A stretch of DNA of 64,000 nucleotides, from NCBI GenBank assembly GCA_947000775.1, contig CAMQGK010000144.1, positions 9,547,501 through 9,611,500 on the forward strand, in the 5' to 3' direction. This document shows positions 38,101 through 48,350 of the stretch, one piece after another. The number at the start of each line of letters is the position of its first letter. Positions within the stretch are counted from its first letter, which is position 1. The position numbers and the translations under genes are program-made. This stretch comes from Pterois miles. Lineage: Eukaryota > Chordata > Actinopteri > Perciformes > Scorpaenidae. The notes under the pieces are model-generated. The model saw only the letters and a list, made by a program, of their open reading frames with translations. It was not told the origin of the DNA and ran no database searches.

Positions 38101-38953
38101 ATCCAGAAGGCTGTTCAGTGGCGTGTGTAGCACTCCGGCTGCTCCACAAAGACGCATGCAAATGAAGTAAAGTCTCAAGTGGAGCAACAGGGGAAGAGAG
38201 GGGACCAAAACAGCGACTCACTGTCAAACTGCTGCTGAGCACAAATATGGAAAAGCTTAGGACTTAACACACCACTGAGAGAAAAATAAGTCACTACCCC
38301 CCCCCCCCCCCCATTCCTCACCTCTTCTGACAATTATCTTTCTGGTGCCTATCTGGATGACACAACGACTCATTTAATTACAATGACTCGGCAATACCAA
38401 AAACAGAAGCTAAAGCGGCGGCAATAAAACTAAACTACCTACATCATAATTAAAATGTAACAACCTTCCTTGAGACCCTGCAATAACAGCCTCTGCAAAC
38501 ACAACTGTCTGCCAGTGTGTGTTTGGAAGTCGTGCATGCCCCATTTAAAATACAAGAAGTGGAGGGGGCCACACTTTTGCAATCTGCTGCAAAAACAGGA
38601 TTGCCTGCAGGGGTGATGTCTGGCTCTCTGATGCACAGCTTTGATGTGCAACAGTTTTGTAACATTGATGTTCACCTAGTAGCCATAACTGTTTGTACAT
38701 ACAGTCTCACATGCAGTGACATAGATAGTTATTAAGTACAGTATATGAGAGACAAACGCACACATACTAACATATAAAAAGGACTTACATTGCCGTGGTT
38801 GATGAAACCGTGCTCCCTGGCAATGCGGTCGGCTTCCTCTGGCCCCCCATTGATCTGGACCGCCCAGGTGTTGGTGAAGACCTCTGCAGCATCAATCCAC
38901 TTCAGGAGGACAACGACTGTCCATAAGTGCAGCAGGGCCACCCTGGCATCCAT
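831..38953 (-). CDS. furin: furin-type proprotein convertase, N-terminal part (4 exons; 3' part off left edge)
   Basis: Furin is a calcium-dependent subtilisin-like serine protease of the trans-Golgi/endosomal system that cleaves proproteins after basic motifs. Four minus-strand exons, all in phase 0 with GT/AG borders, join into 163 codons: signal peptide, inhibitory propeptide, then the start of the catalytic domain. Key motifs are VFTNTWAV after the signal peptide, FGDYYHF followed by VEKR (internal pH-sensitive site, with the preceding His kept), RKKR/D (primary autocleavage site) and ILDDGIE with the catalytic Asp. The wording of the propeptide and of PTDPDFPKQWYL fits furin better than PCSK5/PACE4 as I recall those families. 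The His and Ser catalytic exons, P-domain and membrane anchor must lie left of base 831 and outside the window. The sequence cannot say whether this is the furina or furinb paralogue. Confidence 0.9.
2644..3352. repeat. foldback (long inverted repeat) element, copy 1
   Basis: The ends are inverted: TTAAACCTGCAGTAGGCAAA on the left against the reverse complement of ...CCACTGCTGCTTTAAA on the right. The inner arms (CTCGCAAACTCAGATCAAAC, TTCTGTTACTGTAATGCC, TTTCTCACCTCAAAT) reappear inverted between 3,075 and 3,210. The centre is GGTGGGCGGTGCTTGG. A second copy lies at about 39,530-40,166. It is non-coding and probably a non-autonomous DNA element. Confidence 0.8.
3520..3745 (-). repeat. GGGCTGTCAA-family element, fragment
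   Basis: It shares GAGGTCAAAGGACC, CCAAAATTTAGTATAA, CAAGCTAGTATGACTTG and ACAACCTCTGACAG with the copies at 7.0-7.9 kb and 60.7-61.3 kb. Confidence 0.7.
4091..4186 (-). CDS. furin: furin exon 3 (propeptide end, primary autocleavage site)
   Basis: This exon has 32 codons, from VLWAEQQVV to PKQWYL. It holds KKRKKR/D, matching the R-X-K-R autocatalytic site that ends the furin propeptide, followed by YEDPTDPDFP at the mature N-terminus. The donor is GTGTGT and the acceptor follows TATACCAG. The exon is phase 0 at both ends, matching its neighbours. Confidence 0.9.
4965..5515 (+). repeat. TATATAAGAAGTGGA-family repeat, copy A (5'-truncated)
   Basis: It shares GCAACCAGAAGTGATACAAG, TTAGCTTTAACTGAAAAC, CAAGGTAGTCATGCCCTAAA and GAGGTAATAAATCAAGT with five other copies in this window. 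It is non-coding and of unknown class. Confidence 0.8.
7035..7905 (-). repeat. GGGCTGTCAA-family element interrupted by a Tc1 remnant
   Basis: The left part (TACTTTAAAGGGAGACTTGTC...CTTATCAACA) and right part (ATTGTCCAGAAACCCTCACAGG...CATAAAGTGGGCATGTCTG) are continuous in the copy at 60.7-61.3 kb. Here they are separated by about 375 bases. Confidence 0.75.
7140..7513 (-). mobile_element. Tc1/mariner transposon remnant
   Basis: The minus strand keeps the helix-turn-helix start of a Tc1-type transposase (VSDFDKGHIVMARR, SKTAALIECS, SAVVRTCQKWSREGKPV, RRQGHGQPRLTDA), then breaks off. The DDE catalytic part is absent. The right end has CTGTCAGTGGTCATAATGTT and GCTATGGCTGATAGG, as in Tc1 terminal repeats. 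It lies within the GGGCTGTCAA-family copy, so it inserted later. It is inactive. Confidence 0.8.
11846..11944 (-). CDS. furin: furin exon 2 (propeptide, internal cleavage site)
   Basis: This exon has 33 codons, from VFGDYYHF to LQKEPQ. It contains HHAVEKR/A, the counterpart of the second, pH-triggered propeptide cleavage site of furin. The histidine six residues before that arginine (the pH-sensor position in human furin) is present. The acceptor is TTGTGCAG and the donor GTAAGA. The intron separating it from exon 1 is about 26.8 kb. Confidence 0.9.
13658..14065. mobile_element. MITE with TTAA-flanked inverted ends
   Basis: The left end TTAAAGATGACCTATTAT mirrors the right end (inverted TTAAAGAGGACTTATTAT), with 16 of 18 bases matching. 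The TTAA at both borders could be a piggyBac-type target duplication or part of the terminal repeat. The interior has no coding sequence. Confidence 0.7.
14836..14988. mobile_element. short hAT-like MITE (TAGGGCTGCAATTAACG ... CAGCTCTA)
   Basis: It begins TAGGGCTGCAATTAACGATTA and ends ACTAATTGTTTCAGCTCTA, an inverted pair typical of an abundant fish non-autonomous family. It is 153 bases and non-coding. The flanking duplication is not clear. Confidence 0.65.
15046..15485 (+). repeat. TATATAAGAAGTGGA-family repeat, copy B
   Basis: It begins TATATAAGAAGTGGACGTAG and runs through GATACAAGAATAAGGC and CATCCCCTGCTTTATGG to AATCAAGTCAGTAG. It is 3'-truncated relative to copies A and C. Confidence 0.8.
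16622..17180 (+). repeat. TATATAAGAAGTGGA-family repeat, copy C
   Basis: It begins at AGACTGAATATAAGAAGTGG and follows the same block order as copies A and B, through to CTTTTCAGACCCGGAAGTCG. It is the most complete plus-strand copy. Confidence 0.8.
19792..19871. repeat. (CA)40 microsatellite
   Basis: An uninterrupted CA run inside furin intron 1. Open frames through it on both strands are artefacts. Confidence 0.98.
20061..20136. repeat. compound (TG)20(GA)18 microsatellite
   Basis: Pure TG switches to pure GA at base 20,101. Confidence 0.98.
22758..23144 (+). mobile_element. hAT-like non-autonomous element (TAGGGCTGTCAA ends)
   Basis: Perfect 10-base ends (TAGGGCTGTC / GACAGCCCTA) are flanked by TTAAAAAT on the left and ATAAAAAT on the right, an 8-bp duplication with one mismatch, as hAT elements make. 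It is an internally deleted copy of the family also seen at 3.5, 7.0, 55.1 and 60.7 kb. Confidence 0.8.
25512..25885 (-). repeat. TATATAAGAAGTGGA-family repeat, copy D
   Basis: This inverted copy ends on the right with CCACTTCTTATATACAGTCT. It has an internal partial duplication of the TTATT...CTCCACCCTCT block and lacks the distal half. Confidence 0.75.
33300..33428 (-). repeat. tRNA-derived SINE fragment
   Basis: On the minus strand, ATAGCTCAGTTGGTAGAT matches a tRNA A box and GGTTTGAATCC matches a B box, in the right order but with enlarged, unpaired spacing. This is a tRNA-related repeat, not a working tRNA gene. Confidence 0.7.
33875..34270. mobile_element. hAT-like non-autonomous element with perfect 8-bp target duplication
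   Basis: Inverted ends TAGAGGTTGA / TTGACCTCTA (one or two mismatches further in) are flanked by GCTATAAC at 33,867-33,874 and again at 34,271-34,278. The interior is AT-rich with CGGCATCA/TCGGTCATCGG motifs and no coding sequence. Confidence 0.85.
38789..38953 (-). CDS. furin: furin coding exon 1 (start codon, signal peptide, propeptide start)
   Basis: This exon has 55 codons beginning MDARVALLHL, with a hydrophobic core (WTVVVLL) typical of a signal peptide, then VFTNTWAVQINGG, the conserved start of the furin propeptide, and ends at HGFINHGN. The donor GTAAGT follows directly. An in-frame GTG lies 12 bases upstream, but the ATG at 38,953 is the only plausible start. The 5' splice acceptor probably lies between about 38,970 and 39,040 (minus strand), because several CAG/GAG sites follow pyrimidine runs there. 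Confidence 0.9.
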
Positions 38954-39529
38954 GAAAAGGAGCACACTTCACAGGGGCAGTCTATCCGTCCGTCTGTCGC
39001 CGCTTCCCAGGCAGAGTGGGTCTGCTGCTCTACCTCACAGCAGCAAAGTAGAACAGTGGCCTAGAGATGAGAGGACAGAGGCAGCTATAAACACTAATAT
39101 GGCCTTCTTAACTGGGTCACTCTCGGGCCTGAATTACCTACTGCAGATGCTATTCAGAAAATAAACCCAAACTGCAGCAAAAAATAGACAGCACACCCAC
39201 AGACCTCATCAGGCAGCTCACTTAGCTCACTGTCCATTGTCAAAAACCATGTCTTCGTAAATGTGCATCGCATACATATTAGGTCAACACAGACAAGGGT
39301 TCTGCCAAAAACAGACTTATTTTTCAGTCCTCCCTCATCTTTTTTCAGACCTGAAATGGTAATGTATGATAATGATATACAGTAGACGTGATGCTGCAAT
39401 ACAGGACGAGCTCCAAGCAAACCAGCTAGTTGTGGCAACTAGACAGACCAAGGCGTCTGAGGAAGATGTAAAAGGTGTAGCTGGTAAGTTTGAGCAAATA
39501 TAATGAAAAGATATGTTGATAAAATGGTC

Positions 39530-40166
39530 ATTATATCCTGACAGTAGTGCATGAGAGAGATAATCTGTGAAAACGCCATGTTTCTCGGTGTCCTCCTGTG
39601 CTCCTAACGGCATTTGCAAGTTTCCACTGCAGCCAAACCAAAACAACCAATCAGAGCCGAGCAGTCTCAAATGCAGCCGTCAATAACAGCTGTCAATTCG
39701 CAAACTCAGATCAAACTGTCAAACTAGGCAGCATTTATCAAATATGAATTCTGTTACTGTAGGCCTATTTCTCGCCTGTAACACAAGAAAGTTTGACCTG
39801 GTGGCCCGGCGGCTAAAACTGGCTAGAGGAAACATTCTCATTTTACAGCTAAACAGTGATTACAAGATGTTTCTGAAAACATATGAGGCGGGAAATAGGC
39901 ATTACAGTAACAGAATACTGATTCATAGTAGACCAGCGCTGCCTAGTTTGAGTCTGCGAGTTTCGCGAGCAGTAAGTGACAGCTGCTGTAGAGACTGCTC
40001 GGCTCTGTTTGGCTGTTTTCATTTGGCCGATGAAATCCATCAGGAGCACTGGGAGGACACAGAGGAACATGATTTTTTTCACAGATTGTCTGTCTCATGC
40101 ACTGCCAGGATACAGTGACACATTTAGAAAAATAACTTTTTTTTTTTAACAGACTGCAACTTTAAA
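39530..40166. repeat. foldback (long inverted repeat) element, copy 2
   Basis: Both arms share blocks with copy 1. TATATCCTGACAG...GCATGAGAGA on the left mirrors GCATGAGACAGACAATCTGTG (inverted) on the right, and CGCAAACTCAGATCAAAC mirrors the right arm. The right end has CTGCAACTTTAAA. Each arm is about 300 bases. Confidence 0.8.
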
Positions 40167-40269
40167 CGCTCAATCAGACACTGCTCTTAGCTTTAGGATA
40201 TTCAAAATGTACACTCAATTAACACCTTATTATGTATGAGAAGGCACTTTAACAACAGGCAACTCACTA

Positions 40270-40470
40270 TGTTTTCAGTTCATGAAAGTTAAATGTAACA
40301 TTTATGTCGTCTAGAAACATCTTATTCAGCGTTCGGTTACACTTAGCTCCACCCCCTGGTTGCAAAAAACCAATATGGTGAACTCGAGGCTTCAAAACAG
40401 CAGTCCATAAACCAATGGGTGACGTCACGGACAGTAATGTCCACCTCTTATATACAGTCTATGATTTAAA
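40270..40470 (-). repeat. TATATAAGAAGTGGA-family repeat, copy E (short)
   Basis: This inverted 200-base fragment keeps the end bearing CACCTCTTATATACAGTCTA and the GACGTCAC block. Confidence 0.75.
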
Positions 40471-41104
40471 TGCTTGCACAGACACTGCTCTACATTTTAG
40501 GATATTCGAAAATTTAAATCCAACCAACCACTTATTAAGTATGTGAAGGAACAGTATAACATACTTTAATTGAATAGCAAAATAACAAGTGTGCTAAAAA
40601 AGACCATCACATGAGCACATGTTCTCAGGAAAGAGATTTTCAGGTCGGGACTTTCTGTGGGTTTTTGATTTGTAGCTCTTTGAGTCGTAGCAAAGGAGCC
40701 GATAAGTCACACATAAAAAAGGAAAGCTTTGTGGTGAGATAACTCAGGCTCAAAGTAAGAAAGATGATAAGGTGTGTGAATCCACATCAGTCCATCCAAA
40801 GGAAGATGAAGAGGAGGGAGGTGATGCAGGTTTAAATGCTTGTCCAGTCCTCCCGCTGATCCCACCTACGTGGCATCAAAGTACCAGTCAGCGAGTCAAT
40901 CCCTGCTATACTGATGCGAAAGGAAATAGGAGATACTTTAAGTGTTCCTAATCTAAACCTTTCAAATTGAACACATTTAAGTCTGTTGTGGTCACTTATG
41001 ATGTTCTGCTGGATTTTCTGGGAGGTTTAAGAATTCAAAGAAATTCAATTTCCAATATAAACTTTCTTAGCAGGCACAAGGGGAAGTAATATTGGCGAAA
41101 AACT

Positions 41105-42032
41105 GCTGCGCACGTGAACTGGTTGCTCTACTCAGTGAGCAACTCCATGATCTGAAAAGTGAAGTCAATGTGGAAGTGCTTTAAAACTTAAAAATTCAGA
41201 TTTACAGTTATTTGGACTATAATTGTGAAAAGGATTATCTAGTGCTGACCAGTGGGCAACCTCCGGGGTCTGAAAAGTGAAGCCAGTGCTGAAGTGCCTT
41301 AATCTTGCATTCTTTCTAATAGCCAGCAACACTCCTCTGGTTGCAAAGTTTGATTGTATAGAAGTCTATGAGAAAATGAGCCTACTTCACACTTGATTTA
41401 TTACCTCAGTAAATATTGTAAACATAAGTTTATGGTCTCAATCGCTAGTTTCAATCCTTCTTCAAGACAGCATGATGTTCATTTAGTAAATTACGGTCCC
41501 ATTTAGAGTCAAATAGACCACAAAGCAGGGGATGCTTTAGGGAAAGGCTACCTTATGATTGACAGGTCACTACCACAGCGTTGTCCAGTCTGGGAGTTGT
41601 CCATCTTTTCGTCTTACAACTTTAAGCCTTTCAGTGTGTTTTCAGTTCATGACAGTTAATTCTAACTTTTCTGGTTGTGTAAAAATGTCTCATTCCACTC
41701 TCAGTTGTACTTAGCTCCACCCTCTTGTGTCAATTCTAGTTGCAAAAAAAAAAAACACTGCGACGGTGACGGCCAAAAACAAAGATGACGACAGACAGAA
41801 TGCAGAACTCAAGGCTCAAAAACAGTCCACAAAACAATGGATAACTTTTAAGGTCGCCTAGAGATGTTATTCAGCGCTCACTTGTACTTAGCTCCACCCT
41901 CTCAGGTTACTTCTGGCTGCAAATAACCAACCGGGCGACAGCCAAAATGCCAAACTCAAGGCTTCAAAATGGCAATCCACAAACCAGTGGGAGACATCAC
42001 AGTGACCACGTCCACTTCTTATATACAGTCAC
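41105..42032 (-). repeat. TATATAAGAAGTGGA-family repeat, copy F, with internal duplications
   Basis: This inverted long copy contains two versions of the distal block (TCTGAAAAGTGAAGYCA at 41,154 and 41,271) and two versions of the proximal block (TTAGCTCCACCCTCT at about 41,710 and 41,888). It ends CCACTTCTTATATACAGTC. Confidence 0.75.
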
Positions 42033-43286
42033 TGGCTCCAACCTTGCCCCTATACTGTCAGTTGTGCTCACAAGATTAACTAGTCGCCAGACCTCTGCTA
42101 TGATCACTGCTCAGCATTTCCCAAGGAGATAAACCATTTAGATCCAATGAGCATGTGGTCTTTCCTCTATGGCCACACTCAGGACAAATTAAGATATTTA
42201 TCTCCATTCCCTTAAGGCTCTGGAAAAATCGTCAGTGTGGTGTTCATTCTGTCAAACAGTTCCAAACTGTGGGGTGTGATGAACATTTCAGGTTTTAGGG
42301 AGGCTGCTATAGGGCTTTCAGTCTTGTTAATGGATTTCTGGAAAACACTGGCAGCCTATCTTCTGCAAGCTAAGGCACACCTGCAGTAGAACAGGCTGTT
42401 CCACTGACTATGCCTGAGTGTGTTTAAACTCCTCATAGGCATTATTAAAGGTGAAAGAGAAAAACTATGTATTTTCACAGTGCATTCCAATTAAGTGGGG
42501 ATTATTTTTGCAGTAGGTGACAGTTCACTTTGTCACCGAGTCTGTTCACCTCCTGACACCACTGCACTGGGTACAGAGGAGGCATATAACAACAGTCGAA
42601 AACAACAGCACGTCAGTCCAGTTGTACTGGGGAATACTTCAGGGATATGATGACATGTTACTGTCCAAGTAAATCTCAGGAAACAGGGGTGAGGTTTATC
42701 AACTGCTTAAAATTGGATCATGTTAAAAGAAATAAATCTCCTTTTAGTGAGTGCATCCATATTGATTTTCCACAGTGAATATGGCTCCTGACAAATAAAT
42801 GGCTCTTTCTTGCAGACTTGGAAAACAAAACCTACTAACTCTAATTGAAAGAATGTGTATAGCTTGGCAGTGGGCAGTCTGAAATTTAACACAGTAATTG
42901 GTTTGCAGGTAAGCTGTTACGTTATGTTCTTCGAGAACATTTGAGAACTTTTTACCAACACGGAGGATGCTCTCACCCTTCATTTCACCCAAAGAATTGC
43001 CTCTGGGAATTACATATATCCCAACTATTCAAAGAGGAGAAGCTCATTGAATGGATCTGTGGCTTCTCAGATACATTTAGCAGTGGGTGTGATTGCACAG
43101 CAGCAGGAGAGGTGGTGGAATCATGACCAGGGGCTGTCACTCTTCCCGCGATGCAATTCTTCTGAGCTCATTAGATGCTATGCTGGAGTCACAAAAACAG
43201 GAACAGGGGGTCTGCTGTCACCGAGAGGGAGGACTAGACGGAGAGAGGGGGAGGAGAGAGAAGGAGGTACAATATCCACACCCCCC

Positions 43287-43288
<2 letters not shown>

Positions 43289-43383
<95 letters not shown>
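43289..43383. repeat. (CA)47 microsatellite with C-run flank
   Basis: An uninterrupted CA run follows a run of nine C. Confidence 0.98.
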
Positions 43384-43385
<2 letters not shown>

Positions 43386-45339
43386 CATTGCGAAAAAATA
43401 ACGAGCATATACAATAACACAACGCCCAAAGCACCTTCTCTCCAAACGCAGCCTGGAGCGAAGTTAACAAGAGGCTGCTTACTCTTACAATATACATCAA
43501 AGGCCTAAAAGTGAAATGAATCTTCAACCTTCGAACCACGAGAGAACCTGATACTTTATAGGATCTGCAAACTACAATGAAAACAGAAAATCAGTTGCAT
43601 AACCTCTTCCGGGAATAGAGTAAGCAAGCCAGCGGAAATGCACGGGTGGATAAGTGACCTGTGCAGTTCAGGATCTCATGAGGATGGTGAGAAATTTTGA
43701 TCAAAGATTCCTGTTTTTCAAAAAAAAAAAAAAAAACTTTCTCTTTTTACAGCAGCAACAACAGGTAGTTCCTATCAAAATATTTTGCTCAGATGTTGCG
43801 TCTATAACTTCATAATGAGCAATCCCCTCCTCCTGTCTCGGTGATGACAGCTGAGGTGCACTTGAGGAGCGAACTTTGACCCCAGGCTCTCCGGTGGAGC
43901 TGCTCAGTGGCCACAAAACACAACTGTGATGGTACAAACTAACCACAGAATGATTCCTGTGGTGTGACGCCCCCTCACTATTCAACTGCACTGAGAGGAG
44001 AGGGTGCTGGGTCAACACTGTGCATTCATTATTGTCTTGATATCATCATTTGAGCCCTTGGGCAACAGAATATCCAGCAGTGTGGAGCAATGTGGGATAT
44101 TCTACAGGCTTGCAGCTTTGAGAAACACCAGCTTTTCAGAGGCGTTTTGAGCCAGAGTGCTGAATGTGTGCACAAATCTACCAAGATCTGGGGGGGAATT
44201 CGGATATACAGTAATATCAATATGGTATCAATAATGTATCAATAGGCTGCCTTTTGCTGATCATTCAGGCTGTGTTATGGTCTAAACTGTATCTTTAGCT
44301 GCAGCTGCAGACCGACACACATCAGCAGAAGGTGTATTATTAGCAAATACTGTCTTAACACAGATAATTAACGGCAGTTCTGTCATATTTTGGCATTTTA
44401 TGTTTCCATTTATAGCTGTTTAAAATAATTTCATAATTACATTTCCAGATTACTGTTAATTACCTTCATATTTTATATTTACTGTTGCTGCCATCTCAGA
44501 TAATAAAGCCTATTAGTCAACTGTAAAAATATCTGGCCTTCTGAATCGTCTTTGTCACACCTCTTTAGTAACCAAATTTAAGGGATCCTTGCTTAAAAAA
44601 AAAAAAGTACATCAGCCAGCTCTTTTAACGCTCTAATATAGGGCTGTGTGTTGGCAAGAATCTGGCGATATGACACGTATCATGATATAAGGGTTAGGAT
44701 TCAATATATTGCCATTTATTGCAATTTTCTAAATCTAATTTTAGGAAAACTCTCAAACATACAGAACACACCACCACACGTGCATACAATCTGATTAAAA
44801 ACGTTTTTATAAGCAGTGAGAAACATGGGATCTGCACCTCTTTGCAAATTAAATTAAGTATTGACTGAGTTAAACTTTGCATGTAAACTATTAATTCAAG
44901 TGTTTTTAGTGTCAGTGTTTTTGAGAATTGATATAATCACAAAAGTATCACAAAACATAGTGTTGTGACTCAATAAATTTTACATTTTCTTACACTGCTA
45001 CTCTCAAATAGCCATCTCGGTATTGGCCTCTGAATTACAGCACTGGTCAGTTATAGCTGAGTGAAATGATTAATGATAGACTATCTATCATTATTTTCAC
45101 TGCTGATTAAAATGCCAACAGTCAACCTATTAATGCCACCACATTATCAATATCATGGCACTGACTCCAACAGTTACAGTTGATTTTCATCATATCAAAA
45201 TGTTATTATTATAAATCTTATTTCTTCTCAAAACATTATAAGCTATGTAATTAATGTAGGGATAACCCAATTGATTTGACCATTGACATGGCAAACAACC
45301 TTGAAATCAGCATTCATATGCTTGTTTTTTAAATCATAT

Positions 45340-45680
45340 AAATATGTAATAATAAGAAGAATATAAACCCCAAAACAGACCATGAAATAAGCAGTAATCC
45401 CACAACATTATTCATTATTCATTTTCAACATTAACTATTAGTAATTTTTCTCAGACAGATATCGTTGTTTGATATGTGTAGAGGTGCATGTGTGTAAAGT
45501 TGTGCAGCAGCGGCGCTGTCTCAGGCACTGAAACGGTGGAAATGGAGACAGACAGAAGAACATGTCAGCCTGCTGCTCCACACCATACCCCGCCGCAAAG
45601 CTTCAAATACCTTTGAATATTTCTTCGAAGCCCAAAAATGGCATTCAGGACAGCCGTAATACGTATAGCCCAGCTCTAGA
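45340..45680 (+). repeat. AGGGCTG/CTTCGAA-type repeat, copy 1
   Basis: It shares GTGTAGAGGTG, GAAGAACATGTCA, CTTTGAATATTTCT and ATCCCACAACATTATTCAT with an inverted copy at 53.0-53.5 kb. An adjoining AGGGCTGTGTGTTGGCAAGA at 44,640 may belong to the same or a neighbouring element. Confidence 0.6.
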
Positions 45681-47728
45681 GCTACCTCTAATAAAGAGTT
45701 GGAGTTAAGAGAACTGGGCTTGCAACCCGAAAGCTGCCAATTACATTTTTTTTTTTACCCATCTGGAAAAAGTGTATGACCAGAAAAAAACTTGACCCCT
45801 GACTGCACCAGAGAAACTGCTTCGTGAATATGTAATATAATGCAAACGTGCCTTATCTAACAAACACCACATGCTTTCAGTAAACTTTTGCTTCATTAGT
45901 GTCACTCCAGTGAGACACAGCAATATGACAGAACACATCTACTCTTGATGGGGACGAGCAGGCAATTTCCATTGGAAATGACAGGCACGCCAAGCTGTGA
46001 CAGACCATATGCAACACTCCAGCTCTATTTCAAACAGCCTACCAGCCAAATCACCACCCTCCATGTGCTTTGGGCTGCCCTCTCACAGAGAACCAAGGCA
46101 CGGGGGAGAGCTGCAGCATTTGTGAAGGACTGTTGACAGCCAGGCATCCTCTCCTGAGAGGGGAAAATTGCTCCAAGTTAGAGAGTGCGATTGGAAAACC
46201 AGAAGCATTGCACCGGCATGTTGTGCTCTGTCAGGACGGCGACACACAGCTGGAAGTGAGCTGTACGGCGATCATCTGAGACACACTTTGAAGTGAGTGA
46301 GAACGCCGTGACTGAGCACCACTAAAGCCCCATCCATCTTCACTCCCACTGCCCATGAGCTGCGGAGATGGAAAAAACTGATAAAATGTTGTCTAGGGCA
46401 GCAGCAATGTGTCCAGGAGAAAGAATCAATTCTGTAAGTAATATCCCACAGAGAGATCCAACCCAATTTTGAACAGCCATCTGAATCTTGGCATTGTTCC
46501 CTGAGTCAAACTTCCTCTCATCCCCAACACTTTCTCTGCCCTAGTTTATAGATGAGTTATACTGTTGACAAGTTTGTCTTCCTGCTTCTTTCTCCTCCGC
46601 TGCGTTCCTGTTTTATGCTTCTTATGAAATGTGTGCTCCTAAAGGAGCTCACAATTGAAGGATTATGAGAAACCTGGCGCTGGTGACAAATCAGCAGCTA
46701 GGGAGGTGGTGTTTTAAGGCAAAGTGTGGATGTGAACCACTCAGCCTGACTTCCATCATAATGCAGGACCAACCCTTTTAATAGATTTGATCTCTTAACT
46801 GGCCTTTGCGAGATTTAGGCCCAATAAAGACTGGCATGCAAGATTAGTTTTATAGTGTAATCCCATTGATGAGGAAGCTTGGAGCTGTGCTGTTTGCTTC
46901 AAAAGCTGCTGGTGACCTTGACTTCCTCCCTTGTTGAGATCCCAGTGGGAGTTGTATTTGAGGATTTGAGGTAGAAGATAACAACAACAACAACCAGAGG
47001 ACAAGATAAAATGAGTTAGATCACTCTTAAGTTTTTTTTCCAGTTTGTTGGTTCAAACTGAGCACACTTTCTTAAAATAGACACAGTATCTCTGATGTGG
47101 AGAGGAATGGTGCCCACTGGTCTAAACATCTCTCCCTGATAAGCAGAACTAACTGAGATGTATTACACCAATTCCCACCTCACACAGATAAAAGCACTTG
47201 ATGAGGGTTTTAGCCTCATTCAGGCTCCAGGGTGAATAAGTAAGAGGAGAGGAAAATGGAAGAGTGTGCGCAATAGAGACATAAAGAGAGAGGAAGGAAA
47301 GCAAGCAGAACATAAATCAGAATTAACAGAGTGAAACATGCTGGATGCAGAAAACTGCACAGTAAATACAGGAGTTACGACAAAAACAAGCCGTTATCTT
47401 ACCAACAATAAACTTCAGAGAGGAAGCGCTGCGGACCAGCTGGTCAAGTCATGTCTCCTTCAACAAAAGAGGTCCACCTCTACTGGACGAGGAAAGCCTG
47501 GGGAATGGTTTACCTGACTGGGAAGACTGGTGAGAGCTGTCGGCAGCACTGGCTGGAGACTTTATGCAAAAATCGCCGTCATGCTTTCCGCAAATACTCC
47601 CATTGTTCCCACCCACTCTGCCACGGCTCCCCTCCCTGCTTTGAACGCATCTAACTCGTGGCTTTTACAAAAACTAAGATACCAGTAAGAAACGATCGAG
47701 ACGTCATGACCCCTCATTATCTTCTTAC

Positions 47729-47900
47729 CTCCGGGCGGAGGCTCTTCTTTCTCCCGGGGGTTTGACTTTCAACTTAAATGTAACCTGAGGCTGTGCGTCC
47801 TCTACTAAGTCCAGGAGATGAATAATAATACGATCCGAACACGCCCATCTTCCCTCCAAGTGCTGAATTCAACTATCCAGTCTTGCTCGTTATCCGCCAC
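47729..47900 (-). other. furin: candidate non-coding first exon of furin (5' UTR)
   Basis: A strong minus-strand donor (AG/GTAAGAAG) sits at 47,729/47,728 at the end of a GC-rich stretch (CCCGGGAG, CCTCCGCCCGGAG). That is where a 5' untranslated exon upstream of the coding exon at 38,953 would be expected. There is no convincing ORF. The upstream limit is unknown and set arbitrarily. An RNA read spanning to about 39 kb would settle it. Confidence 0.4.
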
Positions 47901-48350
47901 CAACTTGCCACCACCGTGCCGGGTTTTTGTTTCTAACGGGATCAGTTATTTCACATGGCTTCTTTTGCTGGCTAGAGCAACGTTAAATCGGGTTTAAATC
48001 ACGCACGCATATTAAATACACGGATGTAAAAAAATGGAGAATAAAACGGATACGTGCCAATACAATATTAAGGATGATTACTAAATGGAGATGACAACAA
48101 ACTGCCACAAACCATTTTATCCAGGAAATACGTCATGTAGAGCCAACTGGACTTTCGCGTATGTGCTTGATTTCAGTACCGGGGTAGCTGGAGAGGGCGG
48201 ATCGTTGTTCTTATGTAGCTCCTAAAAAGGAATAAACTCTATTGAGGTCACGTTAATCTACTTTTTTATCCACATCAACAGCTCATCTTCTTAAGCAGGT
48301 GAAATAAATTAAGCTGTGTGTCAATATTAATTATATTCACGGGTGTTTCA

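Larger units (their letters stand above)
11945..38788 (-). other. furin intron 1 (between coding exons 1 and 2)
   Basis: This intron is about 26.8 kb, with no additional exon recognised on either strand. It holds the repeats and microsatellites listed separately. Long stretches (17.2-19.7 kb, 20.2-22.7 kb, 23.2-25.4 kb, 26-33 kb and 34.3-38.7 kb) show nothing I can name beyond short homopolymers (G13 at 30,968, C16 at 38,297). Regulatory elements may well be present but cannot be seen from one sequence. Confidence 0.7.
38954..47728 (-). other. furin 5' intron (UTR to coding exon 1)
   Basis: About 8.8 kb lies between the presumed UTR exon and the first coding exon. It contains a foldback element, two copies of the TATATAAGAAGTGGA family, a long CA microsatellite and part of an AGGGCTG-type element. 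No protein-like ORF was found. Confidence 0.5.

Noticed and set aside
38790..39164. 124-codon plus-strand open frame over furin exon 1
   Set aside because: It is the antisense shadow of the furin signal-peptide exon.
43047..43539. Overlapping open frames up to 153 codons on both strands
   Set aside because: They exist only because of the CA microsatellite and show no other protein-like sequence.
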